Shown piece after piece: positions 45,296-56,630 of a stretch of 64,000 bases of DNA. This DNA comes from Tubulanus polymorphus (taxonomy: Eukaryota; Nemertea; Palaeonemertea; Tubulaniformes; Tubulanidae). The notes beneath the pieces are model-generated. The model ran no database searches. It was not told the origin of the DNA and saw only the letters and a program-made list of their open reading frames with translations. The position numbers were made by a program, and so were the translations under genes. The stretch lies in NCBI RefSeq assembly GCF_964204645.1, contig NC_134028.1, positions 26,572,153 to 26,636,152 on the forward strand. Direction: 5' to 3'. Numbering within the stretch: position 1 is the stretch's first letter; every line of letters begins with the position of its first letter.

Positions 45296-45904
45296 TGGCT
45301 ACAGGATTGCCAAAACCGATACTGATGCCTAGTCTTGCACTTGTCATATCGACCTTCAGTCGAGGTAAAAATAGTTTTAACGGCCAATATGACGTATGTA
45401 GACAACGCATGAATTATGGGTATAATAACAAAATAACGACCTATTTGTAGATTCAATTTCTATCTAAGTGAAGTATATTCTATTGTCACTTTTACAACAT
45501 TAGAAAAGAGAAATACGAGGATAATTCTGCTAAGTCACTAACCGGCAGTAAACTACAGAAACGTGGTTCACTATCTGAATCAAAACTGTTAATGCATAAT
45601 CTTCTAAAAGCTTTTGTGCTTAAAATGGCTGATCATGTTTTGTTGCCCAATTTAGATTCTGATATTAGTATATTATCTGATATTATCGATATCGGTATTT
45701 TACATGTAGTATATTCCTTTGTACGTGGATATATCCCCCATAAAAGTTGTTTTTTTTAATAAATAGAAATAAAAAATGTATACTTAAAATCACAATCATA
45801 AGGCTACGCATGTTGTAGGCTAAACTTATAAATAGCTCATTTTGCCAGGATTCTCGCGAATCAAAATTACTATAATAAAATGTAGATTTCGTTTCAGAAC
45901 ATAT
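45296..45904. other. 3' flanks of the convergent GT92 and DXO genes
   Basis: AT-rich untranslated DNA between two convergent genes. Apart from the AATAAA at 45758, nothing distinct was seen. Confidence 0.4.
45758..45763 (+). terminator. Poly(A) signal of the GT92 gene
   Basis: AATAAA about 460 bp past the GT92 stop, just before the convergent DXO gene ends. Confidence 0.4.
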
Positions 45905-48900
45905 TTAGGCCATTTCTTCTATGTACCAGTCCGGCATAAAGACGTTCGGTGAACCGCGAGGCTTCTTCTCAACAACTACCCTTCGTCTTTCATCAGGATC
46001 AAAGCGAAACATGTAGACAACTCTGAAATAATGAAACAAAACGAACTCCCTTAAAGTGTTTTCGGTTAAGACATCACATTATACTGAAGTCGTGTAGATC
46101 TTTTAGTCCATATTTCATTTTCCAATTTACTCGAGTGTATAAGTCATCTTTTGAGAAAGTCTTCGATCGATACAATGATCGTCAACTATAATGATCGTTT
46201 AATGACGTTATGACTGAAGAATTAGTGGAATGAAAAGCATGAAGCTTAAACTTTGTTCACAGGAATCACGATAAATATTTGCTCACTTGGGATCATCTTC
46301 AATAACTGTTTTCTTAACGAAAGATAAGAATTCACTGTAGAAATTCATACAAACATCAGTTCTCCACGGTGGCCCGGGTGCCTCCTATAGAATAAAGATT
46401 TAGAGAAAAAATATCTGTAAAATGACGTTCTACAATTACGTTTGATAAAGCGATATTTCTAATGCGGGTGAGGTGAACGTGTACCATCTTAGGAAGATTG
46501 TCGACTTCATATGACTGTATTCTGTCAACGATTCCATCGTCATCTCTGAATCCGCAGACGATCGTTTTTGTACCGTTTAAAAAACTCTGCGCCCACCACC
46601 TTAACAGCTTCAATCTACGGTCGATCAAAACGAAATCCGTAAATGATTATTATCAGAAAAAAATATCTAACTCGAAAGTCTATTGAAGCCTTGCAGAGAT
46701 AAAACACAGATTTTCTAATATTATCGCCAACGAATGATATGATATATCTAAGTTATTTTCAATGTGTATATATCGCCAATAGACCACAGTATTTTCAAAC
46801 GCCAATAGTGATGACGTAGTACACATCGACTCACACAGAACCTCCTAAATAATGCATAGTACAATAAATAATACATTTTCAGCTCAAATTAAGTTTTATT
46901 TTCACGTGAATTTTATTTCTGGATGAAATTTACACCTGCTTTACGAAGGGACCCGGCCACCAGGATTTTATTTTTACAAATTCCCTGCATGATCGATTCC
47001 GACCCGGCGCTCGGGGAAACAATGTATCGTTTTTTGGTCTCATGAAGGTTTAATTACAAATACACCTGCCTGTGGATATGTCTGAGTTTGTGATGTGTTT
47101 TCAGTTCGATGTATTCATCGTGAGGTCGATCTGCCCGAGCACGACCAAAACAATCTATTTCAGCGTTGAAAACTACAAGAAAAATGTGAAAAATCAGTTC
47201 TGGACGTCGATCAATTCATCAGATGCTGTAAGCTCAGTTAACATGTATGTATTGACTTTTAGGATGATTTTTCATGTTGTAATAAGAACAAAACGACACT
47301 CATTACTCCCTTACTGAGTGAATGTTTTTTATTGATATCTGCTTGCATCACAGATCGGTAACATTCAGTGTTGTTGATCGGCGTCAATCGATTTTCGGGT
47401 CTTTCTGAAAGTAAACCACAAAAACCCTTTTATTACATGCATGTGTAAAGTGTCATCTGGAACCACCACTTATTCAAATTTATCATTTTATTAGTGAGAA
47501 GTGAAGACAATCTATCTTCTTGTCTTCAACTGCACTGACAAAATGTCTAATCTCCGGGTTTGCAAAATTTTTCTGGTGAAGTCCTGAACACACATCGAGA
47601 CGATCAGAAACCGGAATGATTTAAGTTTGGAGGGGGTACCTGGTGTTGTCCTGGGACACATGTTTCGGTATTAAGGGGATGCAAGGTCTCAGCTGGTAGG
47701 TGCAGAGTTTCGACTGGTAGGTGCGGGGTCTCAGCTGAGGGAATGCAAAGCAGATCCCCGATGCCTTTGCATTTAAGTGACGCTTTGAACGAACTTAATA
47801 CGTACCATCAGTAATTTTACGCGTGACGTAATGTTCAAACTTGTGGCCCCAATAGGTATACTCATCAGACCTTTGGAAAGTGACTCCACTGTTTACTTTC
47901 TTATCAGTGGCGAATTCACATACATATAAAGTTCCATTAAACTTTGAAACACCTAATGCCCAGTCATCACTTGCATAAGGACTACACACGATCTTGTGTA
48001 GAATTCCTCCTCCCAAACAAATAAAATCTGCCTTCAAACTAGAAACGAACAACGAAAAACATTTCGATCGATTTAACTAAATATGAAATAGAACTCAGAC
48101 TAACGTACACCTCATCACAGCCAATGATTTAATATATTGCATAATTGATAAAGAAAACGCAGGATTCGTTGTTTTTATGTATGACGGTCGTCGATATCGT
48201 TCCGTTCACGCAGATAGAGACAAGTTTATATCGGAGTTAAACTGTCGTAAATTTGCGTTTCGAAGCATGTTTTATTTTATAGTCTTTATCTTTTGGTTGT
48301 AAGTACGATTCAAGTTGAAACTGTACCTATACGTAAGTTGATTTTTCTTAATTCAATTGCACTTGTTCATCTTTGCTGTGTTATCTGTTCTGAATAAAAA
48401 ACTTTTTTCCTCACTCTATGGAAACCGACGGAAAACTCGAGATTGTCGGGGCGGATTCAGGGCATATAGTGAGAGGTAGCACCTGATGAAAAGGACAGCA
48501 ATTATTGCAGAGGCAACTCTCTTATATAGCTTCTTTCAACCGAAAAAAACCATATTTAGGGGCCACTGGACGTCCTCAGTTGGTACTGAATTTTTGGACA
48601 GGAAAGATTTTCGGGGACCAACTGAAAATCTAGAGGAGCGCTCCAGATGCTCCCCCGGACCCGCGCCTGGATTGTCCGCGCCACGTAATCAATGATTTGA
48701 TATAATCTGTGTCAAGACACGGTACACTAAATAATTCGTTTGGCAACTTGTAAAAAGGAATGATTAGTTTCGGATGTCATTAATATAAATGGGATTGTTT
48801 TGCACAGTTGACCGACCAACAATATTCATCAGTTCGTTTTTATTAACGGGTCAATGAGCAAACTTTTCGTTTTTGCGGTAAAATGTTTCGAAAAACTATG

Positions 48901-49354
48901 AAGTACGTATGTATATATAGTGTATTAGATTTTGAGTTGCCATGTTGTGCCATATCATTATTCACGCCATCTGGCGGAATGGAGGGTGGATACACGAGTG
49001 ACATCCGGACTTTGATGTCTAATATTACCAAGCTTTTACTTACTTTCTATTATGTTTGATGAGCCAAATCAAATTATTTTCACAGTTACCAGCATGAACG
49101 CAATCGACCTTCAATTTGCTAAATGCATCGATAAAACTGTCGAAACCAAGTTTCAGGTCGAACTGAAAATCTTGATTTTCTGGTGGAGGACAAAATACTT
49201 TCAGTTTCGCTTTTCCGTCGTCACAGAATGCTTTAGTTTCATCTACTGAAAAACATCCGATTTCTGTTGGTTTTCGATACGAAAAGAACCCGCGGTAACT
49301 ATGTTCATCGGCCGTTAGATGACGATCGTTGTAAGTGTTGTTATGACGGTCCAT
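45905..49354 (-). CDS. DXO: Decapping exoribonuclease DXO/Rai1
   Basis: RNA 5'-end quality-control enzyme that removes incomplete or NAD caps and degrades the RNA 5' to 3', metal dependent. Seven minus-strand exons: 49044-49354, 47806-48038, 47315-47404, 47064-47172, 46485-46614, 46287-46384 and 45905-46022, giving 362 aa (human 396). Conserved parts: SYRKPTEIGCFSVDE, GTLYVCE with Glu145, FNAEIDC with Glu216 and Asp218, YIELKT with Glu234 and Lys236, LRWWAQSF, and WRTDVCMNFYSEF. These are the expected catalytic acids and lysine. The exon 4 donor is uncertain: only the GT two bases past the better-looking site (CAGGT/GTATTT) keeps the frame into exon 5. Intron 1 holds the decayed PAN exon copy and a MITE. 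The identity is firm, the start fairly so. A 5' UTR exon near 50020 is possible. Confidence 0.93.
48209..48340 (+). pseudogene. Decayed copy of the PAN-like gene signal-peptide exon
   Basis: Matches 36505-36640 closely: CGCAGATAGAGACAAGTTTA, GGAGTTAAAC-GTCGTAAAT, GCGTTTCGAAGCATGTTTTA, then GATTCAAGTTGAAACTG and GTAAG. The ATG at 48267 is followed by a 2-bp insertion that shifts the frame to an early TAA at 48300-48302. No PAN exon follows. It lies antisense in DXO intron 1. Confidence 0.8.
48447..48674. mobile_element. Possible relative of the 436-712 element
   Basis: It begins GGGGCGGATTCAGGGC and ends near CCCCCGGACCCGCGCCTGG, giving weak inverted ends. It lies in DXO intron 1, directly after the decayed PAN exon copy. 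Confidence 0.3.
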
Positions 49355-49529
49355 CTTGTAGACTTCGTGTCGCGTCTATATCAACATAAAACACTCAATC
49401 ATTAAATCAATACAAAATATATAATGCCGTGATCGGATAAGAAACTAATGGCGCATGATAGTCTGAATACCAGACGTTATTACGGTCCCCTACAACCTTG
49501 TTTGAGGAACAACGGCTAGATACGACTAA

Positions 49530-49757
49530 TAAAAAGTCTCCTTTAATTCAGTTGAATGAGAGAGAAAATCCTCCATTTTGTGAAATTTCTTGAATTTTTA
49601 CATTGTCACCATGCCTACGAAATGAAGTTATTTTTCTTGTGGGGTCTCAATTCCTAAATCAAGTTGACGTAGGCATGGTAACAATGTTCAAATCCAAGAA
49701 ATTTCACAAAATGGAGGATTTTCTCTCCTATTCAACTGAATTAAAGGAGACTTTTTA
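49530..49757. mobile_element. 228-bp foldback element with arms of about 95 bp
   Basis: The left arm TAAAAAGTCTCCTTTAATTC and on to CATGCCTACG is matched by its reverse complement on the right, with only a few mismatches; the loop is about 40 nt. It has no coding capacity, and its ends are TAAAAAGTCTCC/GGAGACTTTTTA. It is either a MITE or, if transcribed, a long hairpin RNA. Confidence 0.85.
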
Positions 49758-50187
49758 GCAATCGCTTCTAATTGGTACAGAACTGTAATAATATCGGATA
49801 TTCAGTTGTTGTCCGCGATTTATGGCATTCTGTTAAGACATAAATGAGGTATTACCCCAAAAAGTAAGTAAAATATCCCAGAAAAACAGGTCTCATTAAT
49901 TAATAAATATACATTTTTTTTATTAGGTGCATGACAGCCTCAAAACTGAACGTTTCCCTACATAATTTTATGTCTGTACGTATAACGTACGCAAATATTA
50001 AGTAATCAATTCTTACCTCGATGATGATTTCTTCCTTCAGCAGCGACAGTTAGACACAGGTTTCCGTATGTAATGTCACTAGTCGCAATATGTCAGCGGG
50101 TTTTCCCCCGGCAGTACGACGTACCGTACGAGTTTTACCAGGCACTGTTCGTTTGTCGTTTGATTTCGTTTTCCCACGACAAACCCT

Positions 50188-50400
50188 ATTGGTTGAGTGT
50201 TGGATTGGATGGTACTAATTGTTCCACATTCGTAACTCCACGCGAAACACGTGTGTGACGTCATCGAAGGCATAGATAGCTCACCTATCAAACGGAATAG
50301 TAGGATCAATGCTTAGCAAATTCCATCTCAAATTATAAAAAGAAACTCCTCATTAATGTATTATTTGCAACGCAAAACGCAACTGAATTGATGGTAGTTA
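50188..50400 (+). pseudogene. Truncated duplicate of the GT92 gene 3' end
   Basis: Aligns with 45100-45330: GTGTTGGATTGGATGG, AACTCCACGCGAAACACGTG, GTGACGTCATCGAAGGCATAG, GTAGGATCAAT-TTAGCAAATTCCATC and CGCAAAACGCAACTGAATTG. Small indels break the frame; for instance an extra GT in ACGTGTGTGACG gives an early stop. The upstream part of the gene is absent. Confidence 0.85.
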
Positions 50401-50654
50401 AGAGGAATGATTGGTGCCGAACATTGAGATAGTTTTACATTTGCCATACAGTGGAACCTCATTAATACTAGAAGAATCTTGTGGGCGAAAGTATCGCAAT
50501 AAACTGGTTTCTTTAAGTTGATCGATTATGTCAACCACATGCTAGAAATCATCGTAGTAAACCCGGCCTTTAACTGAGAATCGTATTATATACGATTGAG
50601 TCTCCATCAGCGGGTGTAATATGACGGTTGTTGATTATACGCATAATATGGCTT

Positions 50655-50770
50655 TGGCCACATTCTCCCCCGGCCAGGGATTCGAACCCGGATGGCATTG
50701 CCACGGAACGAAATCCTGCCACGCGAGACTGGTTGCCGGTCTCTACCTTCAGTTTAGACTGGTTACCGGT
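50655..50770 (-). mobile_element. tRNA-like SINE, B-box end
   Basis: The minus strand has GGGTTCGAATCCCTGGCCGG preceded by GGCAATGCCATCC and GATTTCGTTCCGTGG, the same order as the SINEs at 20.3-20.7 kb. The adjoining part has short GACTGGTTGCCGGT and GACTGGTTACCGGT repeats. Confidence 0.6.
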
Positions 50771-50820
50771 ACCTATGGACAGGCAACCAGTCTATGTAAA
50801 TATCATCGCCACAGCGAGAC

Positions 50821-51073
50821 AGGCCAACACTAGGGTTACTACGTTTATTTAGCAGGCCAACACTGGGGTAACTGCGTTTATTCCCAGGCCAACACTAGGG
50901 TAACTACGTTTATTAATCAGGCCAACACTAGGGTAACTATGTTTATTTCCAGGCCAACACTAGGATAACTACGTGTTTATTAAACAGGCCAACACAAGGG
51001 TTACTACGTTAATTTAACAGGTCAACACCTGGGTAACTGCGTTTATTCACCAGGCCAACACTAGGTTAACTAC
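50821..51073. repeat. Minisatellite of about 33 bp, eight copies
   Basis: Eight units begin AGGCCAACAC (one AGGTCAACAC) at 50821, 50854, 50886, 50919, 50951, 50986, 51019 and 51052. Each continues TAGGGTAACTACGTTTATT with variants. Unit length is 32-35 bp. It follows directly after the SINE. Confidence 0.9.
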
Positions 51074-51234
51074 AAACGTGACTGGTTGTGGTATAGTTCG
51101 TCCTGACCGCTGTGAATGATCTTGTCCGGTCAGTATTCATTGCAGGCTGCAGTTCACTCCTCAAAAACAGTTTATTACAACTGAGAGCGTAGAGATATTC
51201 TATTTGATTACCACCTGTGCTGCTTTGCAACAAC

Positions 51235-51240
51235 TTTATT
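51235..51240 (-). terminator. Poly(A) signal of the DGK gene
   Basis: AATAAA on the minus strand, about 520 bp after the DGK stop codon. Confidence 0.4.
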
Positions 51241-51757
51241 TAACAACAACAATAATAATAAGTTAATAAATAAGTAAATTAAGCCGCTGATATAAAACAA
51301 TAAAACATCGAGAGTAAAGGCAGGCGTAGGTCGACTCAGACCCGATGATCAGGGATGTCGCTGTTGCGACTGGGAGAGACGGTCGCGTCGCGAAAAAGTG
51401 CGACAGGTAGAGACTAGTGTCGCTGGCAGTGATAAGGGTTGATACGCGATTGATGCCGTCAGTCACGAGCCGACCTGCGATCGGTTAAAGAAATGCTACT
51501 ACAGTGACTAGCGCGTTCAGTATTGAAAGGAAGAAGATCTGATCTACGTAAATAGTGGTAAAACATCGAGACTGCTGCTTCTGCTACCCGTAAAGCACAT
51601 CGTTCAAACACAGAGCGACCTGTTAAACATAAAAACAGTCAAATAAACGTTCAATCATACTACACCAGCAATCCACATATCGCATTTTCGACTCTTACCT
51701 TTAAGAGGATTTTAAGAACCAGTTCCAGGAACTGGGGGATGTTGTAGAGATTTGAGT

Positions 51758-54700
51758 TCAAGTTACATCCGCTTCTAAAAACAACATACATGAATTATTA
51801 AAACGACTTATAGCAATAATTCTATTCCGCTGAAAGACAGAGGAGTCCCTTAAGTACACCCTGGAACGTGAATTGGATTTCATGTGGGGCCGACGCTCTC
51901 TCTAGAGATTATCGCCAGGTGTGACTACACTCTCACCTGACGATTGTCTCATTAAACTTTAACTTATTATCTATTCTCCATGTCAGAGTGTACGGGCTGT
52001 TCTACCATCTGTGAGGCAATCAGTCAACTGTAGATACAATTATAAAACGTACCGGTATTGGTGGCAGTCCCGGTTTGACTCAATTCAGTAAATGCTAACA
52101 TATTCGCCTGGTAACTGTGATTAATAGTTATCTCACAAGCCGATTGATTCCACGGTTCTCCATCAGCTTGCATCGGTGTTCGACCCTTCATCAACGTAAT
52201 CTAAATAAAACATTTATCAAAGCGAGTTTTATAAGATGTGCGGACAAAATATTCCGCGAGCATTATGCGAGTCGGTTATTTCCACAGTTGTTTGTTAAGT
52301 TATAGATTTTAAATCTAGTGGCGTTTGCCCAATTCAAGACATAAATTTGGCTCCCCTTGAACAATCCTGGGGATGCCGATGCGGTTGATGATTTAACCCC
52401 CAGCGGTAACTTCGTGAATTATAATAATTACAGGAATACATGTAGACGTTTCTCAAACAAAAGTGTTTCATGAATTCATGTTTCATGAGTTATTTATTTA
52501 CCTTGACCTGTTTAGCCTGACCAAACCTCAATGGTTCGGCGAGTCCTACTTGAAGTTGTGCAATATGGAATGATGAATATAAACCCATTACTTCAACTAA
52601 ACCATCGTCATAACTGAAACAAAAAATATCACAAACAACCATCAACAATACACATCCCACCACCATGCACACGACACTACGCATTATTGGTAGGCTGTAC
52701 CGGGTTAACAAAAAACCTCCATTTTCATTAAGGGTGGATATCTCGCCTACCGAAATTATTACACCAAGTTTAAAAGAAAAATCCATTAAGAATCACAGGC
52801 TGTATTGTGCTAACAAGGTCGCAGGGGGACAGCGTAGGGACACGAGTACCGAGTAAAATGAGATATCGATTAAACGAGGGGTCACATGACTTACGCTGAT
52901 TTAGGAACTGTAGATGATTGTCCTCCGATATTCCAGGGTTTACAGCCACCTCCCCAACTCTCTATATTCAACACTACGATACCCTCAATAGGGGGCAGCG
53001 CGATCAGTTTACCATCCATTTCCAACTATAAACACAAAGCAATGTTTAGAACCATTCAGAAGTTCGAGATTCCGCAGAGTTTCAATGATTGAAGAATAAG
53101 ATACCTTGATTTTTTTCTCTAAATCCTTGCATTCTCGTTCTAAAACATCTTTAGTACCATAGGTAAAATACCACATCTGAATGAAATGAAATCTCGTAAT
53201 ACAGCAGTGTATAGTAATTCTTATTCACTGATACAACCTCCGAAATTCTACCTCGATATCAAGATAAGGTGGAAAATTTTGATATTTTCCACTGATGTTC
53301 GTACAAACCTTATTGATAATTCGACTTCCAAATAGTTTCGGCCAACTTTCTCTACGTCTGTGGAAATTTAACGTCACTAAAGCATCCACTCCAACCGAGA
53401 AATAATTATTCATCACTAGAACCTGAATCCAAATCAAAATACATTCTCACGATTCATCGTTACATAGATTTTATTGTTAGGCGTAATTACCCGAAGCCGG
53501 TGCTAACACTTAAACGTTATGAAATCAGTTATACAATGTATCGGGCCTACCTTACGTTGCCGTGGAAATCCAATTCCTAATCTCTTTGTATTCAGAATTT
53601 CAATTTTCCATCTGCAAATTATCATGTGGGAACATTTTAATTGAGAGATTCATGTGAAATCTAGAATAAACCTCAGGACTCAGCTCCACAGTTGTGAGTA
53701 AGAGTTAACTCTGAGTTAAAATTAGTTCATCAGTCAAATCTTAACTCACAACTGTGGAACTGGGTCCAGACTTTTGACTGACTCGGATTTATGCGGTTAC
53801 CTGTCTAATTTCACCGGTTTCGCCGCTTCTAATGTATCCATTATATCGTGTATATTAGTGTGTCCTACGTGTCCCTCTCCTGAACCTAAAACTCTCGATA
53901 AATCATTACCAGTTCCTAGCGGTAAAATACCCACATGTGGAGCAGGCTGAAACATAAAACATGATTGATTGAGGGCAAAGAGACCAGGGCCTGGTTTCAT
54001 AGACTGACTATCAAAGTTATGCCTAGGGGTAAATCCTCAATCTGCGTGACAACCACCATAGTTACAATGAGAAACCATGGTTATAACTGACGAATTACAA
54101 AACATTCCCAGGGACTATTTTTCTTCCACATCTATGAAACCGAGCCCTGACGGCAGAAGAAGTTATCGACGTTGATTTACTCACTTTTAGTTTAAGTTGA
54201 TTGATTGCATTAAGTACCCAGCCCACAGTTCCATCACCACCACAAACTAGCACGCGAAATCTAACATCAGGTATCAGATGACACCATTCTAACCCAGCTT
54301 CAGGAGGCAAATCATGTAGATCTATTACCTAGAAAAATACAAACCAAATCTGGCTTGAAGAATTTCATCATCAAGTTATCAGTTAAACTAAGACAGCAGA
54401 GATAAATTAGTTTATTTTCAATGCATTAACTCTTTCACTTCCAACAGCTTCCTACCATACAGGCTGCGAGGCTACTGGAGAATATGAAAATTTCACTGCA
54501 GTACGGTGTATATCGATACCAAATGTACTTGTAATAACCTTTATCCTGCCATGCGGTGTATCATTAGTAAGCCTCACAATATTTGACAGGTGCTGCCATC
54601 TTTCAATAGATTCTAACTGAGTAACAATTAAACGGGTACATCGCATTGTGGATACATACAAGGGATTAAATCACATAGCAGGGCACAAAAACTGGTGAAA

Positions 54701-55433
54701 TATTTACAGAGAGATGTTTTAATAATCCTATTGATTAATGCATTACCTGTGCCGGGTTTAACTGACCCCGAAAAAACTGTAAAATATGAGCACCATCGTT
54801 ATTTCCACTCTTCCTATTAGCGATGACGATTAACGGACTCCAGTTAGCGACATCGGGACGAGAGACACTTCCTACGATCAGGTGACGTCGACCTTTCCAC
54901 CCGACGAGTTTCAACTGGACGCAGTTCGGGGGGACGATCAGATCGCGATATTTCCCGAGACGACACTCGCTCGGTACGACTGGTAAACAGTCCTCGTGCA
55001 CGGTCATCTGACACCAGCAACATCGGTAATCGCATAACCGCGGCAACACGCCGCATTGTTGCTGACAGATGGCGCAGTAGCTACACAACGGTAGGTTACC
55101 CTCGATCCAGTGATGTTTTAACTCCCCCTGGCGAGTACGCGAGTAACTCTTACACGGAAATCGTTTATTAGCGTCGTCCAGGTGATCGTCCTCGACGCAG
55201 ATCCCGCATGAATCGCAGAATGCTCCATCAACGATGTGATCTCCCGTCACTGCGCTGTAAGTCGGCTGGCTGAATATCTCGACCATCGCCCAGCGGTGCC
55301 CTGTTTTAGTGATATCGCGTGCCGGTATCTCATAGTGTCGAGTGCGGTCGCGTTTACACAGTTTCGTAAGAACGATCGTTATAGCAATGAATATAACGAC
55401 GTATAAGACAATGACGATGGAATCAGACGCCAT
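51758..55433 (-). CDS. DGKE: Diacylglycerol kinase epsilon
   Basis: Membrane-bound lipid kinase that phosphorylates diacylglycerol to phosphatidic acid; the epsilon type prefers arachidonoyl species. Ten minus-strand exons: 54747-55433, 54185-54328, 53801-53946, 53551-53611, 53309-53422, 53105-53176, 52895-53025, 52502-52613, 52053-52200 and 51758-51774, giving 543 aa (human 567). Order: N-terminal hydrophobic helix (about 6-24), two cysteine-rich C1 domains (about 58-110 and 118-170), the catalytic core with [14 protein letters not shown] (ATP-binding GGDG at 259-262) and [11 protein letters not shown], then the accessory domain with [22 protein letters not shown] and [11 protein letters not shown]. 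This simple architecture identifies the epsilon type. The final exon codes for only five residues. Intron 3 carries MITE family B. The GA-rich flank upstream of the ATG may hold the promoter. Confidence 0.95.
53675..53769. mobile_element. Second copy of palindromic MITE family B
   Basis: The ends GGACTCAGCTCCACAGTTGTG and CACAACTGTGGAACTGGGTCC are inverted, with inner GTTAACTCTGAGTTAA. It matches 27541-27650. It sits in intron 3 of the DGK gene, 32 bp from exon 3. Confidence 0.7.
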
Positions 55434-56349
55434 CTATGAACGGAAAATAATAATAAACAGAATTAAACATAAGAAGACTGTGAGGCTAACTAATAATAGG
55501 CCTTGAGTCAGGGATTAGATTAAGTCTTCAGCCTAGGCCTAGGTAGTCTAGTACCTAGCCGTCGTTCTACAAACAAGTTGTAGGGAACCGTAACAACGAC
55601 TGGTATTCAGACTTAGGTCTAGTCAGTAACCTGTCTGTGGTTTAGTTTCACGATCGGATGTTGGTATGAGCCCATCCAATTATAAATAGCTTACCACCAA
55701 CGATTAGGTAACTAACTAGTAACTAACTAACTAAAGGCCTAGGTAGCGCAAGGGAAGGGGAGGGAAATAGTGCAAGGGATTAGAATAGGAAGGGGAGTAA
55801 GGAGAGAGGGTGGGAGGGGAAATTGCAAGAGATACTAACAACTCAGACTCTGCCACATACTACAAAGAAGAGTAGGAAGGACAGCTGCTGGACAGGACAG
55901 ACAGCTGCTGAACGGAGCGGAGGGGGAGGAGGTTAATTCACCAGCGGCACTGTTTTTTTTTGAAGTCTTAAAAAGTCAACCTTTCTAGGCGAGAAAGAAC
56001 TCACTTCAATGTTCTTTCATTCTCAAATCCACATTTTTGTTTCTGATTCGTCAATGTCTCTCCACGGCATTCATATTTAGGCCTGTCAAATAACGTAAAG
56101 TCCAAATAAAGAGTCAATTTAATTCAAAACGTCAATTCAATCCATTTTATTTCAACCAATTCAAATTAACTTAAATCAATGCAATCAATATAATTTAATT
56201 GAAGTAGTAACGAACAATTCAACAATAAGTGCACGATATATTTTATAAAAACAAAATCATCAAATCTAAACTGACTGCGACTAATTCCGATATTTTTTTT
56301 TACTAACCCCACCCACGTGTGATAGACCCGGTGCGGGAGATCATTCTAA

Positions 56350-56630
56350 GGCTGGCTTATGTCGACAAACGCGACGCGTACCGACAACTGGGTTTATCGC
56401 CGATTAGCGGCAACTAGCGGCCTACGAGAGGCCGCCAGTTGCTCCTCAATCGGTTCGACATAAGCCGGCTTGCGACGGCAACGCGACGCCTACCGACTCG
56501 TCGCAAGCCGTATCCGGCTAGTTGCCCATGTTCTACCCGGCCTACGGTAGGCGGGCAGTTGCTTTCGATCGCAGCCCACATAAGCTCATCTGCGATGCGA
56601 CGGAACTGAGCGCAGGGGTTCCAGCCAATG
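56350..56630. mobile_element. GC-rich inverted-repeat block
   Basis: It is much richer in CpG than its surroundings. GCAACTAGCGGCCT is inverted as AGGCCGCCAGTTGC (about 56409-56442), and CCGGCCTACGGTAGGCGGG forms a second hairpin. GGCTTATGTCGAC, TTCGACATAAGCC and CACATAAGC recur in both directions. It is probably a composite of foldback elements. Confidence 0.5.

Larger units (their letters stand above)
49355..51757. other. Intergenic region between DXO and DGK genes, repeat-rich
   Basis: It holds a 228-bp foldback (49530-49757), a decayed GT92 3' fragment (50188-50400), a SINE (50655-50770) and a 33-bp minisatellite (50821-51073). A possible DXO 5' UTR exon ends with CATCGAG/GTAAG (minus strand) near 50019. 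TTTATT at 51235-51240 is AATAAA for the DGK gene on the minus strand. Confidence 0.5.

Noticed and set aside
54452-54661. 69-codon minus-strand frame in DGK intron 1
   Set aside because: No splice signals that join it to the DGK frame and no recognised domain; possibly a transposon remnant, but unsupported.
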